Shown: positions 25,100 through 33,430 of the stretch, one piece after another | Position numbering within the stretch: the first letter of the stretch is position 1 | Layout of the letters: the number at the start of each line of letters is the position of its first letter | NCBI RefSeq assembly: GCF_020217425.1 | Contig: NZ_CP084090.1 | Span: forward strand, 2,666,001 to 2,730,000 | Reading direction: 5' to 3' | DNA length: 64,000 nt | From: Halomicrobium urmianum | Lineage (GTDB): Archaea; Halobacteriota; Halobacteria; Halobacteriales; Haloarculaceae | Made by a program: the position numbers and the translations under genes | Notes under the pieces: model-generated | Told to the model about the DNA's origin: nothing | Seen by the model: only the letters and a program-made list of their open reading frames with translations | The model's database searches: none

Positions 25100-25216
25100 G
25101 CGTCAGCGAAGGAGTCTCGGAAGCTCGCCAGAGCACGCTCTGACGGTGTTTTAGACACGATTGAGCGTCAGCGATTAAGTGTCTAAAGCTCGGAAGACGA
25201 GCGGAGCGAGTCTTCC
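25084..25216 (+). repeat. Duplicated purNH tail with hairpins
   Basis: The 26-bp segment at 25084-25109 (TTTTAGACACGACTGAGCG onward, ending the gene) recurs at 25149-25174 with one change. In the second copy TTTAGACAC (25150-25158) pairs perfectly with GTGTCTAAA (25179-25187). Next comes GGAAGAC...GTCTTCC (25192-25216) around the GAGCGGAGCGAG core. A third, weaker echo (GACACGACTGAG) follows near 25226. This fills the 250-bp gap before the next gene; no gene is seen in it. Confidence 0.7.
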
Positions 25217-25349
25217 GGTGGTTCCGACACGACTGAGTGGAGCGCCGTCGTCGTTCGGCCTGCAACCAAACGCGACCGTCTGGTAGCCGTCCGGCACGAA
25301 CGTATCGGCCACCGAACACTTTTTATCGACCGACGGGAGAACGGTAGAC

Positions 25350-25859
25350 GTGTCCTGGGTCACGCGCAACCGTCACTGGCTGCTGTTCGCGGGCGTCGTC
25401 CTGACCACGATGGCGGCGGTGGGCGTCTTCACGCTCGCCGCCGCGACGGCGCTGGTCGGCGTCGTCGCGGGCGGGCTCCTGGCCGCCGCCGACGCCGTCG
25501 CGACCTACTTCCTGTTCGGGGTGTTGCTGCTCGGCCTGGACGTCGTGCTGGCCGTCGCGCTGGCGGTCACCCTCGCGAGCATGGTCTCGCTGCCGGAGAG
25601 CGACCGTCTCGCGGGCGCCGCCGCCGTGGCCGAGCGGGCCGCCGGCCGCGAGCCCCGCCTCGCACGGAAGTTCGAGCCGTCAGTCGAGACGCGGCACGAG
25701 CGGCTCCGGGAGCGGTACGTCGCCGGCGAGATCTCCGAACTGGAGCTAGAGCGCCGGCTGGACGATCTGCTGGCGGCCGATTTCGAGGGGTCTACCGGGA
25801 CCGTCCGCGGGAAGGCGGTCGGACGCGACGAGCGGGACCGGACCGCTGAACTCGAATAG
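25350..25859 (+). CDS. Membrane protein with C-terminal SHOCT domain
   Basis: A 169-residue protein starting at GTG. Two TM helices (about residues 10-32 and 36-75, the second stretch long enough for two) are followed by a soluble part with a SHOCT-type short helical domain: RHERLRERYVAGEISELELE at about 114-133, then RRLDDLL. SHOCT domains occur at protein ends and are thought to mediate oligomerisation. CTTTTTATC ~26 bp upstream of the GTG is a strong TATA box and supports this leaderless start. The role is unknown. Confidence 0.75.
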   Translation: MSWVTRNRHWLLFAGVVLTTMAAVGVFTLAAATALVGVVAGGLLAAADAVATYFLFGVLLLGLDVVLAVALAVTLASMVSLPESDRLAGAAAVAERAAGREPRLARKFEPSVETRHERLRERYVAGEISELELERRLDDLLAADFEGSTGTVRGKAVGRDERDRTAELE

Positions 25860-25922
25860 TGAACCCGCGCCGTCGCTGCGGGCACGGGCGCTTTTATTGG
25901 TCCTCGCGCCGTCGTTACGGAC

Positions 25923-26663
25923 ATGTCACGCGACCTGACCCTCGTCCGCCTCGACCTGCACTGGGTGCCGGCCGAGCGGATCGCCCGTGCCGTCCCGGGC
26001 GTCTCGCCCGACGACCTGCCGGCGGAGCTTCGCCGATCCGGACCGACCGACGCTGCGACGAGTCCCTTCCCGACGGAGACGTGGACCGGCGGGCCCGAGG
26101 GGCGGTCGCGCCGGCGTCCCGGCGAACGCGCGGCGCGGCTGGGCGAGCCGACCGGGTCCGATCCGACGACCGAGCGTCGCCCGGGAACGGCGGCTGCCAC
26201 TCGAAACCGGCAGGACAGCACGCCCGACGAGCGACGGGGAAGCACGTCCGACGACCGGCGCCACCGCCGGCACAGTGGCGAGACGCCGCCGCCGGGCGTC
26301 CCCAGTCCCAGGGACGAGTCGGACTCGGGCGGGAAGAGCAAACTGCTGGTTCTGGGCGGCGCCGCCGTGGCGGTTCTGGGCGTGCTCGCGGCCGCGGCCG
26401 GCTTCCTCTGGAAGAAGAAGAGCGGCGGCGACAGTGACGGCGGCGACGGCGCGGACGCGTCCGGGTCAGGTATCACGGAGAAGATTCCCGTCGTCGGCGG
26501 GGACGGCGAGGGCGATGACGACCAGCGCGAGGAGCGGGAGCCGCGGACCGAGCGGGGGCACACGAGCGCCGCCCCCATCGTCGGGATGACCGCGCTGGCG
26601 GTGATGGCGGCGTTCGTCCGGCGCTTCCTGGTGTGGCCCCGGGGTCGCTATCGTAGAAACTAG
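25923..26663 (+). CDS. Hypothetical haloarchaeal protein with central TM helix and disordered segments
   Basis: A 246-residue protein. The N-terminal 40 residues (LTLVRLDLHWVPAERIARAV) look folded. A long Arg/Asp/Ser/Gly/Pro-rich stretch (~45-135) is likely disordered. A TM helix lies at ~139-160 and ends in WKKK. A Gly/Asp-rich segment follows, then a final hydrophobic segment (~220-237, APIVGMTALAVMAAFV) with an Arg-rich end. GCTTTTATTGG ~28 bp upstream is a credible promoter. The last two residues and stop come from an inserted palindromic element (copy C), so the original C-terminus may have been different. Confidence 0.6.
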   Translation: MSRDLTLVRLDLHWVPAERIARAVPGVSPDDLPAELRRSGPTDAATSPFPTETWTGGPEGRSRRRPGERAARLGEPTGSDPTTERRPGTAAATRNRQDSTPDERRGSTSDDRRHRRHSGETPPPGVPSPRDESDSGGKSKLLVLGGAAVAVLGVLAAAAGFLWKKKSGGDSDGGDGADASGSGITEKIPVVGGDGEGDDDQREEREPRTERGHTSAAPIVGMTALAVMAAFVRRFLVWPRGRYRRN

Positions 26664-26726
26664 TTACACATCGAAGGGCATCTCGGGTGCTCCTCGAGTG
26701 TGTCAGTGCGTTCAGTTCCTCCGATA
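26649..26726. repeat. Palindromic element, AGTAGAAATTGAA family, copy C (inverted, degenerate)
   Basis: In reverse complement this reads AACTGAACGCACTGACACAC, then the same centre as copy B, then GTGTAACTAGTTTCTACGATA. It matches the 41335-41418 copy closely, but has lost about six bases in one arm (CAATTT) and picked up changes in the other. It provides the last codons and TAG stop of the gene ending at 26663. Confidence 0.8.
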
Positions 26727-26809
26727 GTGTGTCGACACTGCCGCGACTGTGACGTCCGTGAGCGGCGGGGACCGCCAGTCTAAAGCGCTCGGCAGGGCTG
26801 CCTACGGGC

Positions 26810-29266
26810 ATGGAATTCCACGACGCGGCGAACTTTCTCCTCGACCTGCGGCGGTTCGCCCTGCGTCCCGGGACCGACGCCACCCGGGAGCTCCTCGCCG
26901 AGCTGGGCGACCCCCAGGAGGGGCTGGACTGCGTCCAGATCGCCGGCTCGAACGGGAAGGGCTCGACCGCCCGCATGGTCGAGCGGACGCTCCGCGAGGC
27001 CGGGCTGGACGTCGGTCTCTACACGTCGCCCCACCTCGACGACGTCCGCGAGCGGATTCAGGTCAACGGCCGGAAGATCCCCGAGGCCGACCTCGTCGAG
27101 TTCGTCGAGTCGATCGAGGCCTACGTCACCGACCGCGGGGCCGAGGGCTCGTCGCCGACCCTCTTCGAGACGCTGACGGCGATGGCCTTCTGGGAGTTCG
27201 ACCGCCACGACGTCGACGTCGCGGTGATCGAGGTCGGCATCGGCGGCAAGCTCGACGCCACGAGCGTGATCGATCCCGTCGCGAGCGCGGTCACCGCGGT
27301 GACGCTGGAGCACACGGGCATCCTCGGCGACACGACCGAGGAGATCGCCCGGGACATGGCTCACGTCGCGCCGGCCGACCGGCCGCTGGTCACGGGTGCG
27401 GAGGGCGACGCGCTGGCAGCAGCCGAGGAAGTGGCCGGCGACGTGGTCAGGGTAACAGGCGCATACGCCGACGGCGGCGGGACAGACGACGCCGACGTGT
27501 CCGTCGAGTACCGCGGCCGCGAGGGGCTGGAGGGCGCGGTGACGCTCGCCGGACCGGACTGGCGCGTCGAGACGCGCCTGCCCCTGCTGGGCGCTCACCA
27601 GGCCGCCAACGCCGGCGTCGCCGCGGCGCTGTGCCGACAGGTGGCCGACGTCGACGAGGCGACGCTGGCTCGCGGCCTGCGCAACGCCCACTGGCCGGGC
27701 CGGTTCGAGGTGATGGGCCGCGACCCGCTGATCGTGCTCGACGGGGCGCACAACCCCGGCGGGATCGAGCGCGTCGCCGAGACGCTCGACGAGTTCGACT
27801 ACGACGAGTTGCACGTCGTCGCCGGCGCCATGGTCGACAAGGATCTCCGCGAGATGGCCGGGCACCTCCCGGCGGACCACGTGGTCGCCTGTCAGCCAGA
27901 CGTCGACCGCGCCGAGGCCGACGACGTCGTGGCGCGGGCGTTCGCGGACGCGACCGACGCCGAGGTCGAGACCCGGGCCGACGCCGCGGGCGCGTTCGAC
28001 GTCGCCCGCGAGGCGGCCGACGAGAACGACTGCGTGCTGGTGACCGGATCGCTGTACGCCGTCGCCGAGGTGCGCCGCCGCTGGGTCCGCCCGCTGATCG
28101 AGAAGCGCCTCGACGACGTCGACGAGGCCCGGGAAGCGATAACGGACGCCCACGTCACCGACGCCGGTGCCTGGCGGATGGGCGGGAAGGCCGTCCACCG
28201 CGTCGTCCGGACCCGCGTCCAGCCTCGGCAGGCCAGCTACCTCAAGGAGGAACTGCTCTCGCTGGGCGGGGAGTGCGCCGTCTCCGGGCTGAACGAGCAG
28301 GACCGCGAGCCGGTCGACGTCCTCCTGATGGGGACCATGGCGCAGTACAAGCGCCTGGCCGAGAAGCTCGACGGCCAGCCCTACGGGCTCTCCGCGTTCG
28401 CCGACGAGTTACGGGCGGCGCTTTCCATCCAGCAGCCCGACGCCTCGCGGGGCTATCCCTGGGAAGACGGCACCGCCGTCATGGGCATCCTCAACGTGAC
28501 GCCCGACTCGTTCCACGACGGCGGCCGGTACGACGCCCGCGAGGACGCCGTCGATCGCGCCGAGGAGATGGTCGCGGCCGGTGCGGCGATCATCGACGTG
28601 GGCGGGGAGTCGACCCGCCCCGGCGCGGACCCGGTCCCCGTCGAGGAGGAGATCGACCGCGTCGTCCCGGTGATCGAGGAGGTTTCCGACCTCGACGCGA
28701 TGGTCTCGATCGACACGCGGAAGGCCGAGGTCGCCCGGGCGGCGCTTTCCGCCGGCGCAGACGTCCTCAACGACGTCTCCGGGCTCGAGGATCCCGAGAT
28801 GCGGCTGGTCGCGGCCGAGTACGACGCGCCCGTGGTCGTGATGCACAGCATCGAGGCGCCGGTCGACCCGGACACGGACGTCCACTACGACGACGTGGTT
28901 GGGGACGTGATCGACCAGCTCCGGGAGCGGGTCCTCCTGGCCGAGAAGGCCGGCCTCGACCGCGATCAGATCATCGTCGATCCGGGGATCGGATTCGGCA
29001 AGTCCGCCGCCGAGAACTTCGAGCTACTGGGGCGGACCCACGAGTTCGCGTCGCTTGGCTGTCCGGTGTTGATCGGCCACTCCCACAAGTCCTTCCTCGA
29101 ACCGGCCGGCGGCGAACCTGGCGACGCGCCCGACGCCACGGTGGCGGCGACGGCGCTGGCGGCCGAACGCGGCGCCGACATCGTTCGCGTCCACGACGTC
29201 GAGCGGAACGCGGCGGCCGTGAACGTCGTCGACGCGGCCGACGACCCGGGGTCGGTCGACGGCTGA
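26810..29266 (+). CDS. folCP: FolC-FolP fusion: folylpolyglutamate/dihydrofolate synthase and dihydropteroate synthase
   Basis: An 818-residue bifunctional folate enzyme. The N-terminal Mur-ligase-type FolC part has the P-loop GSNGKGST (46-53), the SPHLDDVRERIQVNG block and the ligase C-domain marks LIVLDGAHNPGG. Residues ~420-545 are the extra haloarchaeal linker domain (RMGGKAVHRVVRTRV to LSIQQP). From about residue 558, MGILNVTPDSFHDGG begins the dihydropteroate synthase TIM barrel, with DVGGESTRPGA, SIDTRKAEVAR and DPGIGFGKS. Such fusions are known in halophilic archaea and make dihydropteroate and add glutamate. TCTAAAG ~28 bp upstream fits a leaderless promoter. Confidence 0.95.
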   Translation: MEFHDAANFLLDLRRFALRPGTDATRELLAELGDPQEGLDCVQIAGSNGKGSTARMVERTLREAGLDVGLYTSPHLDDVRERIQVNGRKIPEADLVEFVESIEAYVTDRGAEGSSPTLFETLTAMAFWEFDRHDVDVAVIEVGIGGKLDATSVIDPVASAVTAVTLEHTGILGDTTEEIARDMAHVAPADRPLVTGAEGDALAAAEEVAGDVVRVTGAYADGGGTDDADVSVEYRGREGLEGAVTLAGPDWRVETRLPLLGAHQAANAGVAAALCRQVADVDEATLARGLRNAHWPGRFEVMGRDPLIVLDGAHNPGGIERVAETLDEFDYDELHVVAGAMVDKDLREMAGHLPADHVVACQPDVDRAEADDVVARAFADATDAEVETRADAAGAFDVAREAADENDCVLVTGSLYAVAEVRRRWVRPLIEKRLDDVDEAREAITDAHVTDAGAWRMGGKAVHRVVRTRVQPRQASYLKEELLSLGGECAVSGLNEQDREPVDVLLMGTMAQYKRLAEKLDGQPYGLSAFADELRAALSIQQPDASRGYPWEDGTAVMGILNVTPDSFHDGGRYDAREDAVDRAEEMVAAGAAIIDVGGESTRPGADPVPVEEEIDRVVPVIEEVSDLDAMVSIDTRKAEVARAALSAGADVLNDVSGLEDPEMRLVAAEYDAPVVVMHSIEAPVDPDTDVHYDDVVGDVIDQLRERVLLAEKAGLDRDQIIVDPGIGFGKSAAENFELLGRTHEFASLGCPVLIGHSHKSFLEPAGGEPGDAPDATVAATALAAERGADIVRVHDVERNAAAVNVVDAADDPGSVDG

Positions 29267-29355
29267 CGATCGCCCGACGACGACGGTCCGGGAGCCGTCA
29301 GCCAGACGAAGAATTATCGAAGGTTACTCAACCCAGCAACACGTCGACCGTCTCG

Positions 29356-30567
29356 ATGGCAACCGAGTGCGCGGGGGGTCAGTGGCCGTTCGCGACTGCC
29401 GATCGATCGGCGTCTCACCGGTCCGTCGGCGCCGACGGCGCCATGGCAGTCCTGAACGCGGCCGCAGACGCGCTGGACACCGACGCCCTCGAGCTTCCGA
29501 CGCTCAACGACCGAGTCGATCCGGACTACCTCGCCCGCATTCTCGACGCGACGACGGCCGACGCCGGCGTCCGCGTCGCGATCGAAGTCTCCTTTCACGA
29601 CGTCCGGGTCCTGCTCACCGACGACGGGTGCGTCGCCGTCTATCCGGACGACGAGGCCGACGATCTCCGGCCGACGGCGACCGCCGACCACGACTGGACC
29701 GCCTCGGGGTCGCTCCTCGACACGGTGGCCGACGCCGTCGCGACCGCCGACGGGGCGGACGCCGTCTCGACGGAGGACCTGCTCCGACGAGTCGATCCCG
29801 AGGCGATCGACCGCGTCGTCCGACCGATGGCCGGCGGCACCGAGCGCGCCGACAGCCGCCTCCTGCTCTCGGTCGACGGCTACGAGGTGACCGTGACGCC
29901 CGACGGCCGGGTCGCCGTCGAGCCGTCGCTGTCGGCGCTCGAACGGGCCGGCGCGGCCCTGCTCGTCGTCGGCTCGGTCCCCGAGCGGGAGTTCGACCGG
30001 GCCGCCGCGGCGCTGCTCGGCGGGCCGGACGAGGAGCGGTGGCCTGTGTTCGTCCTGCACGGCCGCGGCGTCGAGACGGCGAACCGCCGGCTCTCGATGG
30101 CCGACGCGTCGCCCGGGACCGCGACGGTGCTCGATCACCGCGCCCGGGCGCGCAGCGGGGCGACGGCGGCGACGGGCAACGGCGGATCGAGCGACCCGCT
30201 GCCGAGCGTGATCCCGGTCGCCGAGGAGATGGACGCGCTCCCGGACGCGGTCAGGGAGACCGTCGGCGGGCCCGAGACGACTACCCCCGGCGAGCTCCGG
30301 CTCTGCGTCGACTCCCTGGGGTCGATGATCGAGGCGAGCGGTGCCGACGCCGTCCGGGACGCGCTGGAACCGGTCTGTCGAACCGTTCGCGAGCACCGCG
30401 GCGTCGGCCAGTTCCTGCTGCCGGTCGGCGCCGACGACGACGCGGTTCGACGGCTCGCTCCGTCGTTCGACGCCGTCGTGACGCTGCGGACCGGCGACGA
30501 CGGCGCCGAGCAGCGCTGGCGGCTGACGGGGACGGGCCACGAGACGTCGTGGTTCCCCGTCCGATGA
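29356..30567 (+). CDS. Tandem HalOD1 / DUF7504-like (RAD55-related) signalling protein
   Basis: A 403-residue protein. Residues ~30-97 and ~119-190 are two HalOD1-type domains in tandem (LPTLNDRVDPDYLARIL with VRVLLTDDGCVAVYP, and LLRRVDPEAIDRVVRP with YEVTVTPDGRVAVEP). The C-terminal part (~197-403) resembles the degenerate RecA/RAD55-like DUF7504 family, with LLVVGSVPE, ELRLCVDSLGSMIEASG and FDAVVTLRTGDD, but lacks a Walker A motif. HalOD1 domains are haloarchaeal output modules tied to signalling. The stop overlaps the ATG of the CHAT gene (ATGA), so the two are translated together. The upstream AATTATC at 29312 may be the TATA box. Family names are from memory; the fold assignment is inference. 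Confidence 0.7.
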   Translation: MATECAGGQWPFATADRSASHRSVGADGAMAVLNAAADALDTDALELPTLNDRVDPDYLARILDATTADAGVRVAIEVSFHDVRVLLTDDGCVAVYPDDEADDLRPTATADHDWTASGSLLDTVADAVATADGADAVSTEDLLRRVDPEAIDRVVRPMAGGTERADSRLLLSVDGYEVTVTPDGRVAVEPSLSALERAGAALLVVGSVPEREFDRAAAALLGGPDEERWPVFVLHGRGVETANRRLSMADASPGTATVLDHRARARSGATAATGNGGSSDPLPSVIPVAEEMDALPDAVRETVGGPETTTPGELRLCVDSLGSMIEASGADAVRDALEPVCRTVREHRGVGQFLLPVGADDDAVRRLAPSFDAVVTLRTGDDGAEQRWRLTGTGHETSWFPVR

Positions 30568-32627
30568 GCGTCGAACTGCTCGCCGCCGAGGACCGACCCG
30601 GACTCACCGTCGTCGACCGCATCGAGGGCCGACGCTTCCCCTTCACGACGCGGCGACCGGTCGACCCCGACCCGGGCGACGACGGGCAGTTCCGAGACCC
30701 GGTCGACGCCGCGGTACGCTGCCGCGTCGGCGAACTTGAACTGCCCTACGTCGTCGCGGCGTACGTCCGCGACGCCGACGGCGAGATGATCGGCGAGTGC
30801 CACGAGTTCGCCGACCGGGCGTTCCCCGACGGCGAGTACGAGGTGGAACTGGCCGCGCCGGTCAAGGTCTACCTGCGGGTCGCCGGTCCGCTGGCGATCG
30901 AATCGACCAGCGACGAGATGCGAATCTCCTTCGGGGAGCGCCGGCGGATCGACGTCGGCGCGCGCTCCTTCCACGAACACCCGGCGGCGACGGTCACGGC
31001 CACGGCCGCCCCCGAGGACCTGATGGCGACCGTCTCGACGTTCGGCTCCGCGCTGAAGACGACGAGTCCGGAGCGGTCCTTCCCCTCGCTTCGGGGCCAC
31101 CCGCCGACGGTCGAACTCGGGGACGCGCTCTCGGTCCCGGACGGGGTCGCGCCCCCGGAGACCGGACTGTGCGTCGAGGTGCCGCGCGAGCGGGCGGCCG
31201 TCTACGCCGTCGCGACGCTCGCCCACTACCTCGGCGCTCGCGTCCGTCCGGGCCCCGAACCGCGCCTGCTGGCGGACGGTGAGGTCCTGCGGGTCCTCGA
31301 CGGTCCGAGCGGCCTGGAGAGAGCCGTCACGGAGACGCTCAGGCACCTCTTCCTGCTCGACTGCGTCGTCCGGACCGAGGGCCGGTACCGGCTCGACCTC
31401 CACGAACGGCGTCGGCTCGAAGAGCGGGTCGATCTGCCGCTCCGGGACCTCTATCACGCTCCGATCGCCGAGCGGACGCGGCGATACCTGGACGTCGGCG
31501 CCGAAGCCGTCGACGATCTCGTGCCGCGGTGGACGCTCGCGACGCACCTCTCGCCGTCGCCCGACGCGGCGGAACTGCTCCCCTACGCGGCGAACGCCCT
31601 CTCGCTGATCGCCGTCGAGCGCCCGGGATCCGACGGCGACCGATCGGCGCCGCCGCCCGGGTACGACGCGTTCGTCGAAGCCGGCGAGCCTGTCGCGACC
31701 GGCGACGGGGCCGACGGGGAGCGCTACGTCCACGTGTCGGGTCCCGACGCCATCGAGCGGGCCTGGTTCGGCGACGGACGCGCCGTGAACGCCAACGACC
31801 TGCACCCGGCCGGCGCCAGGAACAGGCTCGCCGGCGAGTCGAGCGACGGACCGGTCGAGATCGCGCTGGTCTGCAACGACGAGCGGATGGCCGAAGAGGT
31901 CGGCGACGGCGACCTGTACGGCGACCGCGAGGAACTCCCCTTCGAGGTCGACGTCCACCGCGAGGTCACGCGCGAGCGACTGCGGTCGCTGCTCGCCGAG
32001 GACCTGGACTTCCTCCACTACGTCGGCCACGTGGAGCGGTCGGGACTGATCTGTCCCGACGGTGCGCTCGACGCCGCCGGCCTGGACGCGGTCGGCGTCG
32101 ACACCTTCCTCCTGAACGGCTGCCGCTCCTACGATCAGGGACGGCTCCTCGTCGAGGAGGGCGCCGTCGGCGGCATCGTCACTCACGGGGCCGTCGACGA
32201 CGCGAACGCGACGGCCGTCGGTCGCCTCGTCGCCAGCCTCCTCAACGCCGGCTACTCGCTGCGGTCGGCGCTGGCCGTCGTCGGCCGCCGCTACGCCGTC
32301 GAGGGTCGCTACGACGTGGTCGGCGACGGCGCCGTCCAGATCGCCCAGTCGGAGAGCGGGACGCCGAACCTCATCTCGGTCTCCTCGGCGGAGGACGGCT
32401 ACGAGGTGCAGATTACGACCTACCCCGCGCTCGGGACGGCGATGGGCGCCTGCTACACGCCCCACACCCCCAGCGTGGACCGGCACTTCCTCGTCGGCGG
32501 CGAGCTACCGCCGTTCGAGCTGTCGCTGCCGGAGGTGGTCAACCTGCTCTCGCTGGAACGGGTGCCGGCGACGATCGACGGAGAACTGCGCTGGTCGACG
32601 GACGTTTCGCCTGCCGATCTGCCCTAG
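30564..32627 (+). CDS. CHAT domain (caspase-like) protein
   Basis: A 687-residue protein. The C-terminal third carries a CHAT/caspase-like signature: LHYVGHVERSG around His489 and FLLNGCRSY with Cys520. The 31-residue spacing and the ICPDG/LDAAGL segment between them match the H-G...C dyad region of CHAT proteases. It is followed by VTHGAVDDANATAVGRL and a helical tail as in that family. Residues 1-170 look like a beta-rich domain; ~190-350 is helical and could be a sensor. I recognise no peptidase cofactor or TPR repeats. Its ATG overlaps the upstream HalOD1 gene and its stop shares a CTAG with the opposite-strand mini-gene. The protease role is inferred from the dyad. Confidence 0.75.
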   Translation: MSVELLAAEDRPGLTVVDRIEGRRFPFTTRRPVDPDPGDDGQFRDPVDAAVRCRVGELELPYVVAAYVRDADGEMIGECHEFADRAFPDGEYEVELAAPVKVYLRVAGPLAIESTSDEMRISFGERRRIDVGARSFHEHPAATVTATAAPEDLMATVSTFGSALKTTSPERSFPSLRGHPPTVELGDALSVPDGVAPPETGLCVEVPRERAAVYAVATLAHYLGARVRPGPEPRLLADGEVLRVLDGPSGLERAVTETLRHLFLLDCVVRTEGRYRLDLHERRRLEERVDLPLRDLYHAPIAERTRRYLDVGAEAVDDLVPRWTLATHLSPSPDAAELLPYAANALSLIAVERPGSDGDRSAPPPGYDAFVEAGEPVATGDGADGERYVHVSGPDAIERAWFGDGRAVNANDLHPAGARNRLAGESSDGPVEIALVCNDERMAEEVGDGDLYGDREELPFEVDVHREVTRERLRSLLAEDLDFLHYVGHVERSGLICPDGALDAAGLDAVGVDTFLLNGCRSYDQGRLLVEEGAVGGIVTHGAVDDANATAVGRLVASLLNAGYSLRSALAVVGRRYAVEGRYDVVGDGAVQIAQSESGTPNLISVSSAEDGYEVQITTYPALGTAMGACYTPHTPSVDRHFLVGGELPPFELSLPEVVNLLSLERVPATIDGELRWSTDVSPADLP

Positions 32628-32755
32628 CCCGTCGTCGAGCCGTTGGCGGCGATGGCGGAACCGGCCTGAGTCAGCAAGATGCAGGCCGTCAGGAGGGCGC
32701 CCATCAGTCGCGGGTGGTCGGCGAGGAACTCGGTCAGAGCGTTTCGTTCGGACAT
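32624..32755 (-). CDS. 43-residue membrane peptide (DUF7503-like)
   Basis: Starts MSERNALTEFLADHPRLMG, has one hydrophobic helix (about residues 18-36, ALLTACILLTQAGSAIA) and ends NGSTTG. The arrangement of a polar helix, TM helix and short polar tail, and the NALTEFLADHPR block, match very small haloarchaeal proteins I recall as DUF7503. It is convergent with the CHAT gene; the two stop codons overlap in a CTAG. It has its own promoter. It could be a partner, anchor or substrate of the CHAT protein; this is inference from position only. Confidence 0.7.
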   Translation of the reverse strand: MSERNALTEFLADHPRLMGALLTACILLTQAGSAIAANGSTTG

Positions 32756-32800
32756 TGCACCTAAGTGTGAAATTTGTAACAATATCTGTTTTGTGGCTCG

Positions 32801-32810
32801 TTTATAATAA
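32801..32810 (-). promoter_or_regulatory. TATA box of the 43-residue membrane peptide gene
   Basis: On the minus strand the sequence reads TTATTATAAA, about 46-55 bp upstream of the ATG at 32755, giving a predicted leader of ~24 nt. The surrounding 32756-32847 region is the most AT-rich in this part of the window, typical of a strong or regulated haloarchaeal promoter. Confidence 0.55.
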
Positions 32811-32847
32811 CTAATTGGTGAGTACTCGATCACAACGTTTCTCCGAG

Positions 32848-33330
32848 TCAGTCCAGTTCTCGCTCGACGACGCGGCCCCACGTCTCCAGCCCCTCTCCCT
32901 CGTAGAAGGCAAGGGCCTCGTCGTTGCCCGCGACGCAGGCCAGCGCCACGTACTGGCAGTCCCGGTCGCGAGCCCAGTCCTCGATCCACGCCAGCAGCTC
33001 GGCGCCGTGGCCCCGGTTCCGGTGGCTCTCGTCGACGACCAGGTCGTGGATCCAGGCGTGTCGACGGTGGTGGAGTACCCGCTGGATCGAGAGGCCCGCG
33101 ACGGCGACGAGTCGCGCGTTCGGGCCGGGCGTCCCCTCCTCGACGGCGTCGGACTCGCCCGGTCCCTCCGATAGCTCGTCACTCACCGCGTAGTAGCCGT
33201 ACAGCTCGTACTCGCCCTCCTCGCGCCACGAGCGGACGAACGACTCGTCCTCGTGGGACCAGAGCTGCCGGAGGATCGGAACCGCCTCGTCCCACTCCGC
33301 GTCGGTGGTCAACTGCGTGACCGTCGGCAT
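32848..33330 (-). CDS. GNAT family N-acetyltransferase
   Basis: A 160-residue acetyl-CoA-dependent transferase. The acetyl-CoA pyrophosphate loop is SHRNRGHGAELLAWIEDWA (R-x2-G-x-G/A type), preceded by the strand AWIHDLVVDES and followed by the C-terminal CVAGNDEALAFYEGEGLETW, the N-x2-A-x2-F-Y pattern of the family. An acidic insertion (SEGPGESDAVEEG) sits in the middle. The acceptor substrate cannot be read from the sequence. Start at 33330 (MPTVTQLTTD); the longer frame upstream is a shadow of the opposite-strand methyltransferase. Confidence 0.88.
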   Translation of the reverse strand: MPTVTQLTTDAEWDEAVPILRQLWSHEDESFVRSWREEGEYELYGYYAVSDELSEGPGESDAVEEGTPGPNARLVAVAGLSIQRVLHHRRHAWIHDLVVDESHRNRGHGAELLAWIEDWARDRDCQYVALACVAGNDEALAFYEGEGLETWGRVVERELD

Positions 33331-33430
33331 GGGTGCCACGTCGCCGCGCGCGGTCAAAAGCGCTCTCTGGCCGTGCCAGCCGCTGCCGGACCACCACAAG
33401 GTACTTTCTGGCCCGGCGAGAGGGCCGCCC

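Noticed and set aside
26749-29355. A very long plus-strand open frame (total ~1270 codons) covering the folCP region in another frame
   Set aside because: Only its last ~400 codons (from 29356) have protein-like composition; the rest is Arg/Pro/Gly-rich shadow coding opposite to the strong folCP frame.
29356-30567. Active RAD55/KaiC ATPase
   Set aside because: The C-terminal half resembles that family but has no Walker A motif, so ATP hydrolysis is not claimed.
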